Below are positions 11,248-21,400 of a stretch of DNA of 64,000 bases, piece by piece; within the stretch, counting starts at the first letter, position 1, and each line of letters begins with the position of its first letter. A program made the translations under genes and the position numbers. Origin of the DNA: Methanobacteriota archaeon (GTDB taxonomy: Archaea; JAADCQ01; Methanopyri; Methanopyrales; Methanopyraceae); contig JAMOPO010000057.1 of assembly GCA_027064425.1 (NCBI GenBank), positions 129,352-193,351 of the forward strand. Reading direction: 5' to 3'. The notes beneath the pieces were generated by a model that made no database searches, was not told the DNA's origin, and saw nothing but the letters and a program-made list of their open reading frames with translations.

Positions 11248-12656
11248 CGAGTTCTGAGGACGGTGACCATCCCGGGATGATCGGTGCGGGCGAGGCCGAC
11301 ATGACGACCCGGGTAATCGTCGTCGGGGCGGGCCCGGCCGGCCTGTTCGCCGCCCGCGAGGTCGCCCTACGCGCGGAGAGGGACGTCGAGGTGATCATCT
11401 TCGAGCAGGGTCCGGACGTGGACGAGCGGTTGGAGAAGGGCGAGGTCATGCGCGGGGTGGGCGGGGCGGGCGGCCTCTCCGACGGCGTGCTCAACCTGCG
11501 CCCGGACGTCGGCGGCGACCTGGTCGAGATCGTGGGTAACCGGCGCGAGGCCGAGCGGCTGGTCGAGTACGTGGACGAGGTCTTCCTGAAGCACGGCGCC
11601 CCGAAGGACCTGCGCGAGCCCAAGGGACCCAAGGCCGAGGAGATCGCCCGCCGGGCCGCCGCCGCGAACGTCGAGTTCGTCCGGATCCCGCAGCGGCACA
11701 TCGGCTCGGACAACCTGCCCAAGGTGATCAAGTCCTTCGTCCGGGAGCTTGAGGACCTCGGCGTCCAGATCGTCACCAAGACGCGCGTCGAGCGGATCCT
11801 GGCCTCGGGCGAGGAGGTGCGGGGCGTCCGGCTCGAGGACGGTCGGGAGGTGGAGGCGGACTACGTGATCGTCGCGCCCGGCCGGGTCGGCGCCGACTGG
11901 ATGATCCGCGAGGCCAAGCGGCTGGGCCTCGGCATCCGCTACAACCCGATCGACGTGGGCGTCCGCGTGGAGGTTCCGAAGGTCGTGATGGATCCGATCA
12001 TCGAAATCTCCCTGGACCCCAAGTTCCGCATGCGCACGCCCACGTACGACGACCAGGTCCGCACCTTCTGCGTCTGCCACGGTGGGTACGTGGTCAAGGA
12101 GAAATACGAGGGCTTCGTGGGCGTGAACGGGCACTCGTACCGGAAGAAGAAGTCCGAGAACACGAACTTCGCCTTCCTCGTGAGCATCGACCTGACCGAG
12201 CCCGTCGAGAACACGATCAAGTACGGCCGGTCCATCGGCGAGCTCGCGACCACCATCGGCGGTAACCGGCCCATCCTGCAGCGCCTGGGTGACCTGCGGC
12301 GCGGTCGACGCTCCACCTGGGAGCGGATCAACCGGTCCCAGGTCACGCCCACCCTGACGGACGTGACCCCGGGCGACGTGTCCATGGCCCTACCGCACCG
12401 GGTCACGCTCGACATCATCGAGGGCCTAGAGATGCTTGACGAGGTGATCCCGGGCGTGGCCTCCGACTCCACCCTGCTCTACGCGCCGGAGATCAAGTTC
12501 TACTCCGCCCGTGTGAAGACGAACGAGGAGCTCGAGACGGCGGTCGAGGGGCTCTTCGTGGCCGGGGACGGGGCCGGCCTCTCCCGGGACATCGTCAACG
12601 CGGCCGCCACCGGCGTCATCGCCGGAAGGGCCGTCGCCGAGCGCGTGGGGGGATGA
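11244..12656 (+). CDS. FAD-dependent oxidoreductase (COG2509-like)
   Basis: 470 residues. The dinucleotide-binding motif VIVVGAGPAGLFAAREVA lies near 24-41, and the C-terminal FAD contact is GLFVAGDGAGLSRDIVNAAATG. The middle holds GVGGAGGLSDGVLN and a Cys-containing FCVCHGGYVV. This fits the family of uncharacterised FAD-dependent dehydrogenases; the substrate is unknown. ATG 11244 has a GAGGA just upstream; ATG 11301 would start directly at the FAD fold. It sits between a small acidic protein and a secreted protein, overlapping both neighbours by 4 bp. Confidence 0.88.
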   Translation: MTSSEDGDHPGMIGAGEADMTTRVIVVGAGPAGLFAAREVALRAERDVEVIIFEQGPDVDERLEKGEVMRGVGGAGGLSDGVLNLRPDVGGDLVEIVGNRREAERLVEYVDEVFLKHGAPKDLREPKGPKAEEIARRAAAANVEFVRIPQRHIGSDNLPKVIKSFVRELEDLGVQIVTKTRVERILASGEEVRGVRLEDGREVEADYVIVAPGRVGADWMIREAKRLGLGIRYNPIDVGVRVEVPKVVMDPIIEISLDPKFRMRTPTYDDQVRTFCVCHGGYVVKEKYEGFVGVNGHSYRKKKSENTNFAFLVSIDLTEPVENTIKYGRSIGELATTIGGNRPILQRLGDLRRGRRSTWERINRSQVTPTLTDVTPGDVSMALPHRVTLDIIEGLEMLDEVIPGVASDSTLLYAPEIKFYSARVKTNEELETAVEGLFVAGDGAGLSRDIVNAAATGVIAGRAVAERVGG

Positions 12657-13582
12657 GCGTGCTCACCGCGGTGACGAAGCTCCTGCTGCTCGCCCCCCTG
12701 GCCCACCCCTCCGGCTGCTGCACGGTCCTGGTCCACGTGAAGGACGACCACTACGTGCTCTCCTACCGCCGGGACGCCCGCTCGCCGGCGGAGGTCATCA
12801 TCGAGCGCACCAACTGGGCCGGGCGACCGGCGCTCAAGGAGTACAAGGAGAACTCAGGCGGCTACTTCTGCCACACCGTCATCACGGAGGACGGCTGGAT
12901 CGTCACCATCGGGGGCCGCGACTGCCCGGAGCTCAACCGGGAGCTCGAGCGACTCGGGCAGCGGATCGCTGAGCGCGGGAGGGTGGCCAAGGAGGATATC
13001 CAGCGGGCCGAGAGGATCCTCCGGGAGAACCAGTGGGGTCACTTCGTGGTCAAGGCGCCGGACGGGACGGTCGGCGTCGCCGTGTACGACTACCGGGTCT
13101 CGGCCGGCCGGACCGAGCTGTTCAAGCTGAAGGAGGGAGAGTACGTCAAGGTGACCAACAACCCGCGGTTCTACGACGTGGGTCGGTTCAGGGAGTACGA
13201 CCCCGACCCGGTCACGGCCGCGATCAAGGTCGCGGGCAGGGACACGTACGGGATCCACCGGCGGGACGTGATCACTTACTACATCAGCCCGAGGAAGCGC
13301 GGCGCCAGCGTCCGCGTGTGGGCCTCTTACGACGGCGGCGCCATGGTCGGCGGAGCGCCGGGCGCCCCGGATCCGGTGAACTTCCTGGGCAAGCGCGTGC
13401 CCGCCGACAAGCTTCCGACGATCCCGAAGCGGCTGGAGCTGGGCACGGTCACGCTGGAGCGGGAGCGCCCGACCGCCCACCGCCACGGGTCCCGGTGGCC
13501 GATGGCGGCGGCGCTCATCGCGGCCGGGGTCCTGGGGGTGGGGCTCGGAATGACCGTGCTCAGGCGGCGTAAACTATTTTAA
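12653..13582 (+). CDS. Predicted secreted, membrane-anchored surface protein, possibly Ntn-hydrolase-like
   Basis: 309 residues with a short N-terminal signal sequence (about 1-20) and a C-terminal hydrophobic segment (about 280-300) ending in R-R-R-K, so the bulk should face outside. A Cys-Cys pair follows the signal region, then VLSYRRD and a TVITEDGWIVTIGGRDCP block. The order of an N-terminal Cys followed by strand-rich repeats is reminiscent of Ntn hydrolases, which is only a guess. The gene overlaps the FAD oxidoreductase by 4 bp. Confidence 0.65.
   Translation: MSVLTAVTKLLLLAPLAHPSGCCTVLVHVKDDHYVLSYRRDARSPAEVIIERTNWAGRPALKEYKENSGGYFCHTVITEDGWIVTIGGRDCPELNRELERLGQRIAERGRVAKEDIQRAERILRENQWGHFVVKAPDGTVGVAVYDYRVSAGRTELFKLKEGEYVKVTNNPRFYDVGRFREYDPDPVTAAIKVAGRDTYGIHRRDVITYYISPRKRGASVRVWASYDGGAMVGGAPGAPDPVNFLGKRVPADKLPTIPKRLELGTVTLERERPTAHRHGSRWPMAAALIAAGVLGVGLGMTVLRRRKLF
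13575..13582 (+). promoter_or_regulatory. TATA-like element for tRNA-Ala
   Basis: TATTTTAA lies about 36 bases before the tRNA 5' end, preceded by a purine/A-rich BRE-like run. The tRNA-Arg gene has a similar element at the same distance. Confidence 0.55.
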
Positions 13583-13613
13583 CGCCCCGGTCCCGGCCGG
13601 CACCGGAGAGGAA

Positions 13614-13690
13614 GGGCCCGCAGCTCAGCCTGGTAGAGCGCGGCCCTTGCGAGGCCGTGGCCCCGGGTTCAAATCCCGGCGGGTCCACCA
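13614..13690 (+). tRNA. tRNA-Ala (TGC), with C at position 8 and encoded CCA
   Basis: A full cloverleaf of 77 nt including CCA. The acceptor stem carries the G3-U70 wobble that marks alanine tRNA. The anticodon loop CTTGCGA gives anticodon TGC, and the T loop is TTCAAAT. Position 8 (base 13621) is C, where nearly all tRNAs have U. In Methanopyrus such C8 residues are edited to U by the deaminase CDAT8 (established knowledge). A dispersed palindrome begins 8 nt after the CCA. Confidence 0.97.
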
Positions 13691-13697
13691 AGCCGCG

Positions 13698-13723
13698 AAT
13701 CGTTACAGAGTTCAAAACGTTCC
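13698..13723 (+). repeat. Dispersed palindrome, copy 1 (degenerate), after tRNA-Ala
   Basis: AATCGTTAC, a short loop, then CAAAACGTT. It is a degenerate form of the ATCGTTACGA/TCGTAACGAT element found eight times in the window, and lies 8 nt 3' of the tRNA-Ala CCA end. Confidence 0.6.
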
Positions 13724-13737
13724 AAGGGGTGTCCGAC

Positions 13738-14766
13738 GTGCGCAGGCTCCTTCCGCCCGTGGTGGCGGTCGCGGTGGCGCTCCTGGCGGTCGTCGGGGCG
13801 GGCACGGTCGCCTTCAACCCCGCGGACAAGGTCCGCGAGTTCGACCCCAACCGCGCGCTGAACTTCGCCAAACAGGTCTGCAAGCTGGGTCCCAGGTACG
13901 GTGGCAACGACGCCGAGCTGAAGGCCGCGGACATGATGGAGCGGGAGCTCAGGAAGTACGGGCTGAACGTATGGAAGGAGAAGGTGGACCTTGGCGGCGG
14001 TAAGCACACGTACAACGTGATCGCGGAGATCAAGGGCACGAGGGAGCCGGACAAGTACGTGATCGTGGGCTCGCACATCGACTCGCCGGGCTTCTGCGAG
14101 GGCGCCACCGACGACGCGGCGGCCATGGGCATCCAGGTGGAGATGGCCCGGGTCCTGGCCAAGAACTTCCGGCCGAAGAAGACGGTCCTGATCATCGGGT
14201 TCGGCGGCGAGGAGCTCTGGTTCAAGGGCTCGGAGGCGTTCGTGAAGAAGCACCCGGACATCGTGAAGAACTGCGTGGCCATGATCGACCTGAACTGCGT
14301 GGGAGCCGGTGAGAACGTGTTCCTGACGAGGCGCAGCGCCAAGCCCAGCCCGGTCGAGGGAGACCCGAACCTGATCCGCACGCTCGAGCGGTGCGCGAGG
14401 GAGCTGGGGCACCCGGTGACCGTGGGTGACACGACCTACCCGAGCGACACGTACCCGTTCTACCACAACAAGATCCGGCGCGTACCGGTGTGCCAGGTGA
14501 TGAACCAGCCGTTCAAGGTCCCGCCGTGGAGCGGCTCCAACACGGCCGACAAGCTGGATCCGAAGGACATGGAGAAGACGGGTGAGACCGTGACCCTGGC
14601 CGTGGTGAAGCTGTCGAACGCGGAGCCCGCCGCGAAGCCGCTGTGGGAGGAGCAGCGCGAGCGGCAGCGGGCGCAGCAGCGGGGCTGGTTCACGCCCGTG
14701 TGGTGGGCGGTGGCGCTCGCGGGCCCGCTGATCCTGGCGATCGCGCGCCGGGGGCTGGCCCGATGA
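13738..14766 (+). CDS. Secreted M28 family zinc aminopeptidase-like protein, membrane-anchored
   Basis: 342 residues with a signal sequence (about 1-25, VVAVAVALLAVVGAG) and a C-terminal membrane segment (WWAVALAGPLILAIARR). The peptidase core has the M28 zinc ligands: SHIDSPGFCEGATDDAAA (His and Asp), FGGEELWFKGSE (general base Glu and ligand), AMIDLNCVG (Asp) and YHNKIRRVPV (final His region). It is probably an extracellular aminopeptidase. The GTG at 13738 is preceded by AAGGGG. The isochorismatase gene starts inside its stop (ATGA). Confidence 0.88.
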   Translation: MRRLLPPVVAVAVALLAVVGAGTVAFNPADKVREFDPNRALNFAKQVCKLGPRYGGNDAELKAADMMERELRKYGLNVWKEKVDLGGGKHTYNVIAEIKGTREPDKYVIVGSHIDSPGFCEGATDDAAAMGIQVEMARVLAKNFRPKKTVLIIGFGGEELWFKGSEAFVKKHPDIVKNCVAMIDLNCVGAGENVFLTRRSAKPSPVEGDPNLIRTLERCARELGHPVTVGDTTYPSDTYPFYHNKIRRVPVCQVMNQPFKVPPWSGSNTADKLDPKDMEKTGETVTLAVVKLSNAEPAAKPLWEEQRERQRAQQRGWFTPVWWAVALAGPLILAIARRGLAR

Positions 14767-15305
14767 GGGCGCTGCTCATCATCGACATGATCCGGGACTT
14801 CGTGGAGGAGGGAGCCCCGCTGGAGGTGCCCGGGGCGCGCGACCTCGTCCCCACCATCGCCCGACTGGCGGGAGCGTTCCGGGACGCGGGCGAGCTCGTG
14901 GTTCACGTGTGGGACGAGCACTACCCGGGCGACCCGGAGTTCGAGGTGTGGGGCGAGCACGCGGTCGCGGGGACGGAGGGCGCCGAGCCGGTCGAGGGGC
15001 TGGAGCCGGAGGAGGGCGACCTGGTCGTTAAGAAGCGGAAGTACAGCGGGTTCTACGGCACGACGCTGGACTACGACCTCCGGGTCCGCGGCGTGAAGGA
15101 GCTGTACCTGACCGGCGTCTGCACGGACGTCTGCGTGCTGTTCACCTGCGCGGACGCGCTCATGAGGGGCTATGACGTTAAGGTGGTGAAGGACTGCGTG
15201 GCCTCCCTGGACGAGGAGGCGCACGAGTTCGCCCTCGAGCACATGGAACGGCTGGGCGCGGAGCTCGTCACCTCGGAGGAGGTGCTGCGGGGGCTGGAGG
15301 GGTGA
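14763..15305 (+). CDS. Isochorismatase-family cysteine hydrolase
   Basis: 180 residues with the cysteine hydrolase triad: Asp9 in [13 protein letters not shown], Lys in [13 protein letters not shown], and the nucleophile Cys in [12 protein letters not shown]. Relatives include nicotinamidases and other amidases; metal-site His residues that mark nicotinamidase are not obvious ([10 protein letters not shown]), so I leave the substrate open. It overlaps the M28 gene by 4 bp and cpgS by 4 bp. Confidence 0.9.
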   Translation: MRALLIIDMIRDFVEEGAPLEVPGARDLVPTIARLAGAFRDAGELVVHVWDEHYPGDPEFEVWGEHAVAGTEGAEPVEGLEPEEGDLVVKKRKYSGFYGTTLDYDLRVRGVKELYLTGVCTDVCVLFTCADALMRGYDVKVVKDCVASLDEEAHEFALEHMERLGAELVTSEEVLRGLEG

Positions 15306-16663
15306 CCCGGATCCTGGCACTCGTGGACGGTGAGCACTACATCCCCGTCACCCGGGCCGCCCTGAAGACCGTGGAGGAGGAGCTGGGCGAGCTGGTCGGG
15401 GCCGTGTTCATCGGCGGCACCGAGAAGATCGGCGAGCCGGAGGACGTCAAGCGGGAGCTGGGCGTTAAGGTGTGGCTGCCCGACGGGGACGGGATCCCGC
15501 TGGACCTGATCGAGGAGGTCGTGGAGCGCGAGCGCGTGGACGTGGTGCTGGACCTCAGCGACGAGCCCGTGGTCACCCCGGACGACCGGTTCAGGATCGC
15601 GGCCGCCGTCCTGTCCGCGGGCGCGGAGTACTGGTGCTCGGACCTCAAGCTCAAGCCCGTGGAGATGCACGACGTGCTCGAGAAGCCCTCGATGAGGATC
15701 ATCGGCACCGGCAAGCGCGTGGGCAAGACGGCCGTCTCCGCCTACTCCTGCCGCGTCCTGCACGCCCGCGGCTACAACCCGTGCGTGGTCGTGATGGGTC
15801 GGGGTGGGCCCAAGGAGCCGGAGGTGGTGCGCGGCGACGAGATCGAGCTGACCCCGGAGTACCTCCTGAAGGAGGCGGAGAAGGGCAAGCACGCGGCCAG
15901 CGACCACTGGGAGGACGCCCTGCTCAGTCGGATCCCGACCGTGGGTTGCCGGCGCTGCGCGGGCGGCCTCGCGGGCCGGACGTTCATCGACAACGTGCTG
16001 AAGGGCGCCGAGATCGCCAACGACCTACCGGCGGACTTCGTCGTGGTGGAGGGCAGCGGCGCCGCCATCCCACCGATCGAGACGGACTCGGGCATCATCA
16101 TCGTGGGCGCGAACCAGCCGCTGCGTCACGTGACCGGGTACCTGGGTCCGTACCGGATCCGACTGTGCGACCTGGCGATCATCACGATGTGCGAGGAGCC
16201 GATGGCGGACGAGGAGAAGGTGCGCCGCGTGGAGCGCGAGGTGCGCCGGGTGAAGGACGACCTGGAGGTGGTCCTGTCGGTCTTCCGGCCCAAGCCCACC
16301 GAGGACGTCTCGGGCAAGAAGGTCGTGTTCGTAACCACCGCGCCCGAGGAGGTGGTGCCCAAGCTCGTCGACCACCTCGAGACCGAGTACGGGTGCGAGG
16401 TCGTGGGCACGTCGCCCCACCTGAGCAACCGGCCGAAGCTGCGTGAGGACCTGGAGAAGTACGTGGACGAGGCGGAGGTGCTGCTCACGGAGCTGAAGGC
16501 CGCGGCCGTGGACGTGGCCACGCGCGAGGCGCTCCGGGCCGGGCTGGACGTGGTCTACGTGGACAACGTGCCGGTGGCCGTCGGTGGCGACTACGACCAC
16601 GTGGGCGACGCGGTCGAGAGCGCGGCGGAGCTGGCGATCGACCGGTTCGAGGGCGGCTCCTAA
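15302..16663 (+). CDS. cpgS: Cyclic 2,3-diphosphoglycerate synthetase
   Basis: 453 residues. The enzyme closes the ring of 2,3-diphosphoglycerate with ATP to make cyclic 2,3-DPG, the thermoprotectant that Methanopyrus and Methanothermus store at very high levels. A P-loop-like [16 protein letters not shown] lies near residues 137-152, followed by [15 protein letters not shown] and [15 protein letters not shown]. Length and motifs match the characterised family. The GTG start overlaps the isochorismatase stop. A hairpin follows before the convergent histone gene. Confidence 0.93.
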   Translation: MTRILALVDGEHYIPVTRAALKTVEEELGELVGAVFIGGTEKIGEPEDVKRELGVKVWLPDGDGIPLDLIEEVVERERVDVVLDLSDEPVVTPDDRFRIAAAVLSAGAEYWCSDLKLKPVEMHDVLEKPSMRIIGTGKRVGKTAVSAYSCRVLHARGYNPCVVVMGRGGPKEPEVVRGDEIELTPEYLLKEAEKGKHAASDHWEDALLSRIPTVGCRRCAGGLAGRTFIDNVLKGAEIANDLPADFVVVEGSGAAIPPIETDSGIIIVGANQPLRHVTGYLGPYRIRLCDLAIITMCEEPMADEEKVRRVEREVRRVKDDLEVVLSVFRPKPTEDVSGKKVVFVTTAPEEVVPKLVDHLETEYGCEVVGTSPHLSNRPKLREDLEKYVDEAEVLLTELKAAAVDVATREALRAGLDVVYVDNVPVAVGGDYDHVGDAVESAAELAIDRFEGGS

Positions 16664-16664
16664 G

Positions 16665-16715
16665 CGCCCGCCCTCTCGCCCACCGTAGTTCATTTGCAGG
16701 AAACTAAATCGGGCG
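16665..16715. terminator. Inverted repeat between convergent cpgS and histone genes
   Basis: CGCCCG (16665-16670) pairs with CGGGCG (16710-16715), and TAGTT (16686-16690) with AACTA (16702-16706). The structure fills the 53 bp between two stop codons and may terminate both transcripts. Confidence 0.4.
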
Positions 16716-16716
16716 G

Positions 16717-16956
16717 CTAGCGGCCCTCCTCCGCGGCGAGCCCCAGCACGACCTCCAGGAAGGCCCGCTGGACGTCCTCCTTCTCCACGTACCTCTTTCC
16801 TCGCGCCGAGGCCAGCTCGCCCGCCCGCTCCCCGATCCGCTCCGCGAGCCGCTGCACGCTGTCACGCAGGGCGACGGACGCCCGCTGGCTGACCCTCATC
16901 CCCTTTCCCGCCGCCCGCAGCTTGCGATCGAACGGCGCCACCGGCAGCTCCGACAC
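16717..16956 (-). CDS. Single-domain archaeal histone
   Basis: 79 residues matching one histone fold: ELPVAPFDRKLRAAG at the start, VSQRASVALRDSVQRLAERIGERAGELA as the long central helix, and GKRYVEKEDVQRAF as the loop and third helix. The best-known Methanopyrus histone (HMk) carries two folds in one chain, so this one-fold protein would be a second type. It has a two-residue insertion (KG) before the central helix and a C-terminal tail. The GTG at 16956 is preceded by GGGGAGC. It is divergent from nucS. Confidence 0.88.
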   Translation of the reverse strand: MSELPVAPFDRKLRAAGKGMRVSQRASVALRDSVQRLAERIGERAGELASARGKRYVEKEDVQRAFLEVVLGLAAEEGR

Positions 16957-16979
16957 GCTCCCCGACCCCCTCGGGGAGC
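16957..16979. promoter_or_regulatory. Palindrome containing the ribosome binding sites of both divergent genes
   Basis: GCTCCCCGA (16957-16965) and TCGGGGAGC (16971-16979) form a perfect inverted repeat with a 5-base centre. Each arm, read on its own strand, is the GGGGAG ribosome binding site of the histone or of nucS. Confidence 0.6.
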
Positions 16980-16984
16980 GGGCC

Positions 16985-17767
16985 TTGACCGAGGTAAAAG
17001 TGTTGAAAGAGCCCACGCCCGAGGAGCTAAAGCCGCTGGCCGAGGACCTCGGCAAGCGACCCGTCCTGATCGCCGGGATCTGCGAGGCGGAGTACCGGGG
17101 GCGGGCCGAGTCCCGGGCCGGCCCCGCCCTCCGGCTGGCCATCTGCAAGCCGGACGGCACCTTCCTGCTGCACAACGCCCTGGAGAAGCGCGAGCCGACC
17201 AACTGGAACCCCGCCCCGTCCCGCCAGTCCCTCGAGGTGAGGGACGACCTCGTCATCCTCCGCTCCCGCCGCCTCGACGTGAGAGAGGAGGTGATCGTGT
17301 ACTTTCACCGGGTCCTGCTCGCCTGCTCCCTGCCCAAGGAAGGGGCCAGGAGCGAGGAGTCCGTGTTCTCGCTGTTCAAGTCCGAGGACGACATGAAGCG
17401 CGTCATCTGGGAGAATCCGGACGTCATCGAGCCCGGCTTCAAGCCGGTCAGGGAGGAGGTCGAGTGCCGGGCCGGCATCGCCGACATGATCGGGTACGAC
17501 GCCGACGGACGCCTCGTGGTCCTCGAGCTCAAGCGGGCCCGGGCCAGCGTCGACGCCGCCTCCCAGCTCCGCCGGTACGTGGAGGCCTTCCGTGAGGAGC
17601 GGGGGGAGGAGGTGCGAGGCATCCTGGTCGCCCCGTCCATCACCGACGGCTGCCGGCGCCTCCTGGAAAAGTACGGGCTGGAGTGGCGGCAGCTCGAACC
17701 CAAAGCCGCGGACCGAGACGGAAAGGGGGACGGCCAGCGCACGCTCACCGAGTTCCTGGGGGACTGA
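16985..17767 (+). CDS. nucS: Endonuclease NucS (RecB-like mismatch/branched DNA nuclease)
   Basis: 260 residues with the NucS layout: an N-terminal beta-rich binding domain, then a RecB-like nuclease domain with E-N-P-D-V (about 142), GIADMIGYDADGRLVVLELKRARA (the D..E-x-K catalytic core) and a QLRRYVEAF helix. The C-terminal QRTLTEFLGD resembles a PCNA-interacting tail (Q-x-x-L-x-x-F-L). The TTG at 16985 follows GGGGAG at good spacing. trpF starts 2 bp after its stop. Confidence 0.93.
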   Translation: MTEVKVLKEPTPEELKPLAEDLGKRPVLIAGICEAEYRGRAESRAGPALRLAICKPDGTFLLHNALEKREPTNWNPAPSRQSLEVRDDLVILRSRRLDVREEVIVYFHRVLLACSLPKEGARSEESVFSLFKSEDDMKRVIWENPDVIEPGFKPVREEVECRAGIADMIGYDADGRLVVLELKRARASVDAASQLRRYVEAFREERGEEVRGILVAPSITDGCRRLLEKYGLEWRQLEPKAADRDGKGDGQRTLTEFLGD

Positions 17768-17769
17768 GC

Positions 17770-18420
17770 TTGGTTCGCGTCAAGATCTGCGGGATCACCC
17801 GTCCCGAGGACGCGCAGACCGCGGAGGAGGCCGGGGCAGACGCGGTCGGGTGCGTGACCGAGGTCCCCGTACCGAGCCCGCGCTCCGTGGGCGCTGAAAC
17901 CGCAAACGAGATTCTTTCCACAGTGTCCCCCTTCGTTTCCAAAGTGACGGTAGTGATGGACGACCTGGGAGTGCTCGAGCGCGTCGAAGAGGCCACCGTC
18001 GCTCAGCTTCACGGGACGGAAAGCCCGGAGGACTGCGAGCGGGCGAGGGAGCTCGGGTACGAGGTCGTCAAGACGCTGTGGGTCGACGCGTCCGGGCGCC
18101 TGTGGCTGGGAGACGACCGAGTCGACGACGAGACCCTGTCCAAGTACCTGGAGGTCGTGGACGCCCTCCTTCTGGACACCAGGTCCGAGGAGGGTGGAGG
18201 CAGCGGACGCACCCACGACTGGTCGGCCTCGGCCGAGATCGTCGAGCGGGTGGACGTCCCGGTGATCCTCGCCGGCGGGCTGAACCCGGAGAACGTCGAG
18301 CGGGCTGTCAGGGAGGTGCGTCCCCACGCCGTCGACACCTCCTCCGGCGTCGAGCGGGAGCCGGGCGTCAAGGACCCCGAGGCCGTGCGAGAGTTCGTGC
18401 GCCGCGCCAAGCACGCGTGA
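17770..18420 (+). CDS. trpF: Phosphoribosylanthranilate isomerase
   Basis: 216 residues, a TIM barrel of tryptophan synthesis. KICGITRPEDA carries the catalytic Cys, QLHGTESPEDC the next barrel strand, LLLDTRSEEGGGSGRTHDW the catalytic Asp and phosphate loop, and ILAGGLNPENV with VDTSSGVE the C-terminal phosphate site. TTG 17770 has GGGGGA 7 bases upstream. No other trp genes are close. Its stop abuts that of the convergent CobN-like gene as TGATCA. Confidence 0.95.
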   Translation: MVRVKICGITRPEDAQTAEEAGADAVGCVTEVPVPSPRSVGAETANEILSTVSPFVSKVTVVMDDLGVLERVEEATVAQLHGTESPEDCERARELGYEVVKTLWVDASGRLWLGDDRVDDETLSKYLEVVDALLLDTRSEEGGGSGRTHDWSASAEIVERVDVPVILAGGLNPENVERAVREVRPHAVDTSSGVEREPGVKDPEAVREFVRRAKHA

Positions 18421-21400
18421 TCACCAGCCGGTCGTCCACCCAACCCTCTCCCGCCGACCAGCCCGCGCCCACGCCCCCAGCCCGATCGCCAGCCCGACCA
18501 GGACCAGCAGCAGTAGACGCTGCAGCCACGCCGGCACCGGGGAGCCCGAGGTGGGCGAGCCCTGCCGAGTGAAGGATACGGCGGGGGTTCTACCCCCGGA
18601 GCGCCCGGTCCCGGAGGACGGTCTCGAGATTCCCTCGGCGGACACGACGCCCGAGGCGGCGATCGACCTCGAAAGTTCCCCGCCGCGGAGCGAGATCGAG
18701 GCCGCCGCACGCACCCTACCGGCGCCCATCACGGTGGAGCCCGCCGCGGCGGGCCGGATCACCTGAGCGCCGGCGGCGCGCGGCTGGGGCGATGGCGGCG
18801 AGATCCGGGGCGCGTGGGGCCGGTTGGCCGCGGTGATATCCCTAGAGGTGGTGCGGGCCGTCCGAGCGACCCGCGTGACCCGCGTCAGGGCTCGGGCGAT
18901 TGAGGCGGTCACCGTGACGGCGCTCGTGACCAGTCGGCCGACGACGGTGCCGCCGTTGAGTGCCGTGGATGCGGCGGTGGGCTGGGTGACCGCGCCGGTG
19001 ACCGTTCCCGGGACGGCGCCCGTCGGGCCGCGGGTTACGCCGGCCGGGGTCGCCCGGCTCACGGGGGGAGGGACCGGAACGGGTCTCGCCGGTGTGAGCG
19101 CCGTGGGCGTCGGTGACGGTCGGCCGGTGGGGGCCGGTTTGGTCGCGATGATGCCCGCGGAGAACGGGTTGGGCAGGAACGCTCCGACCGGGCTGACCAG
19201 GGAGGTCACGGACCTCAGGACCGGGTTGGCGGCCTCCTCGAAGCACCCGCACCAGCCGTACTCCCGGACCAGGCGCGCGTACAGCTCGAGGGAGCGTGAG
19301 AGTACCGCGTTCTTCGCCTCCTCGACCCACCGCCCCACGCGGCTCAGCTCACCTCTCCACACCATGACCAGGGCGTGGTACGTCCGGCGGAGCAGGGTCT
19401 CACCCGACTGGTAGTACAGGTGGAAGACTCGGGCGACGATCGCCTCCAGGGCGTACGGGTTAACCCGCTCCAGGCGGTCAACGACCTCACGGTCGAGCAC
19501 GAGCCGCCGCGTGACCTCGTAAAGGAGCTGGCCCAGGGCGCCCGCGAGCGCCTCCTCGGTCGGGGTCCCGGGGGACTCGACGGCGGGCCAGAGAGCGGCG
19601 ATTAGGCCCAGCAGTCGTGACACCCGCTCGAACAGCGCGCTGGCCTGCCCCGGGGAGCTGAGCGACAGGATCCAGCCTCGGTCCAGGAGCAGCGAGTGGA
19701 ACTCCCGCAGCAGCTCCGCGTGGAGCGGGACGAGCTCCATCGTGGTTAAGTCGAGGAGTCGGAGGTCCAGGCACGAGCCCCTCACCGCGCGGCTGAGGGC
19801 GCAGCAGGCGACGCCGAACTCCAGAACGTCCTCGGCGAGAGCTCCCCAGATCCGGTCGGTCTCCGGCTTCACGATCTGGTCGACCAGGAGGAGCTCCAGC
19901 TCGAACATTCTCGGGTCCGAGACAGGACCCTCGGGCAGCAGGACCCGACCCAGCTTGGCGGGCAGGGAGGAGACGAACTGCCCCCATTCACGGAGCTCGA
20001 GCCGCTCGGCGAGCGCCCGGACGCCGGTCGTGTAGTCCGCTGGGCAGTACAGGGCCGCGGCGGCGCGCCTGGCGGCCTCCTCTACCGGGAGTCCCTCCAC
20101 CTGCACGCCGTACAGGAACTTCACGGCCCACGCCTCGTACCAGAGCGGGTCCGGGTTGAAGTCGGGTGACGTGAGCAGCTCGATCGGGATCCTGCGGTAC
20201 CACTCTCTCAGGACCTCCAGCCCGCGATGGAGCAGGCTCGGGTCAACGTGGATTTGCTCCAGCGCGGCCCGGAGCTCGGGATCCCGACACTCGGCCCTCA
20301 ACCGCTCCAGGAGCCGCTCCAGCTCGACCGCCGGGCACCGGGTGGAGGCCCTCAGCACGCACGCCAGGTGCGCCTTGAACAGCGCGAGCCCCGGACGGCA
20401 CCGGACGAAGATGGCCTCAAGCCCCTGACAAACTAGGACCGGAACGTAAGGTGGGGAGCCCGAGAGCACGTACCCGGAGACGCCCTTCCTAAGCCCGGTG
20501 GACCGCAGCAGGTAGGCCAAGGAGACGCCCCGGTCGTTGATTAGGTCCGTGGCGGAGAGGATGAAGAGCGTGGGCAGCTTCGGCGGCCGCAGGTTCTCGG
20601 CGACGTGCCAGGCCGCTTCGGTGGGGAGCTCGTCTGGGTTCAGGACGTACAGCATCCGACCGGTGGGCAGAACGGAGGGGTCTAGGGTCGGGTCACCGGG
20701 CGGTCCGGTGGGGATCCGTCGGCCGTCGAGCACCCGGAGCAGGTCCTCGATCTCCAGTCGGGCGGACTCGACCACGAGCCGTCGGATCCGCTCCGCCTCG
20801 TGGTAAAGATCGGGGTAAGCCGACCGCAGCTCGTCCGGGTGAGACACCAGGCGATCCCACTCACGCCAGAGCTCGTTCAGCAGTCGGAGGGCCCGATCGG
20901 GCTGCCCGTAGATCATCCGGTTCAGGTCCTCTAGGCTCATTCCGCGGCGCTCGAGCGCCCGCTTCAGGAACTCACGGAAGAGCACGGCTCGCACGTAGGC
21001 CCGCACCTCCTCCGAGGTCACGAGGCCGTATACGTGCAGTGAGCGGGCGAGACTCGCCGGCACCGGGCGCTCACCGTGACTCTGCATCGCGTGCAGGTAG
21101 AGGTGTAGCAGGTTTACCAGCCGCCCGAACCCCTCCTCCGTCCGCGCCATCCGGACCACGTCGTCCCACCTGAGCCCCATCCACTCGTACAGTCCGGTGA
21201 TCCGGAGCGTCTCCAGGATAAGCGGGCGCAGCCGATCCGCGAGCTTGGGGTCACCGGACTGGAACCAGTGAAAGCACTCGTGCAGCGCCTCCACGAGCGT
21301 CCGCAGGTAGAACTCCGTCGCGGTCTCCGGGGGTGGCGGCAAGTACCCGATGACTACCGCGCTCGTCCTCCACTTGACGTTCAGCAGCTCTCCGCTCGTC

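Noticed and set aside
15302-16663. cpgS as a generic P-loop GTPase
   Set aside because: Length and the [15 protein letters not shown] and [15 protein letters not shown] blocks match cyclic 2,3-DPG synthetase.
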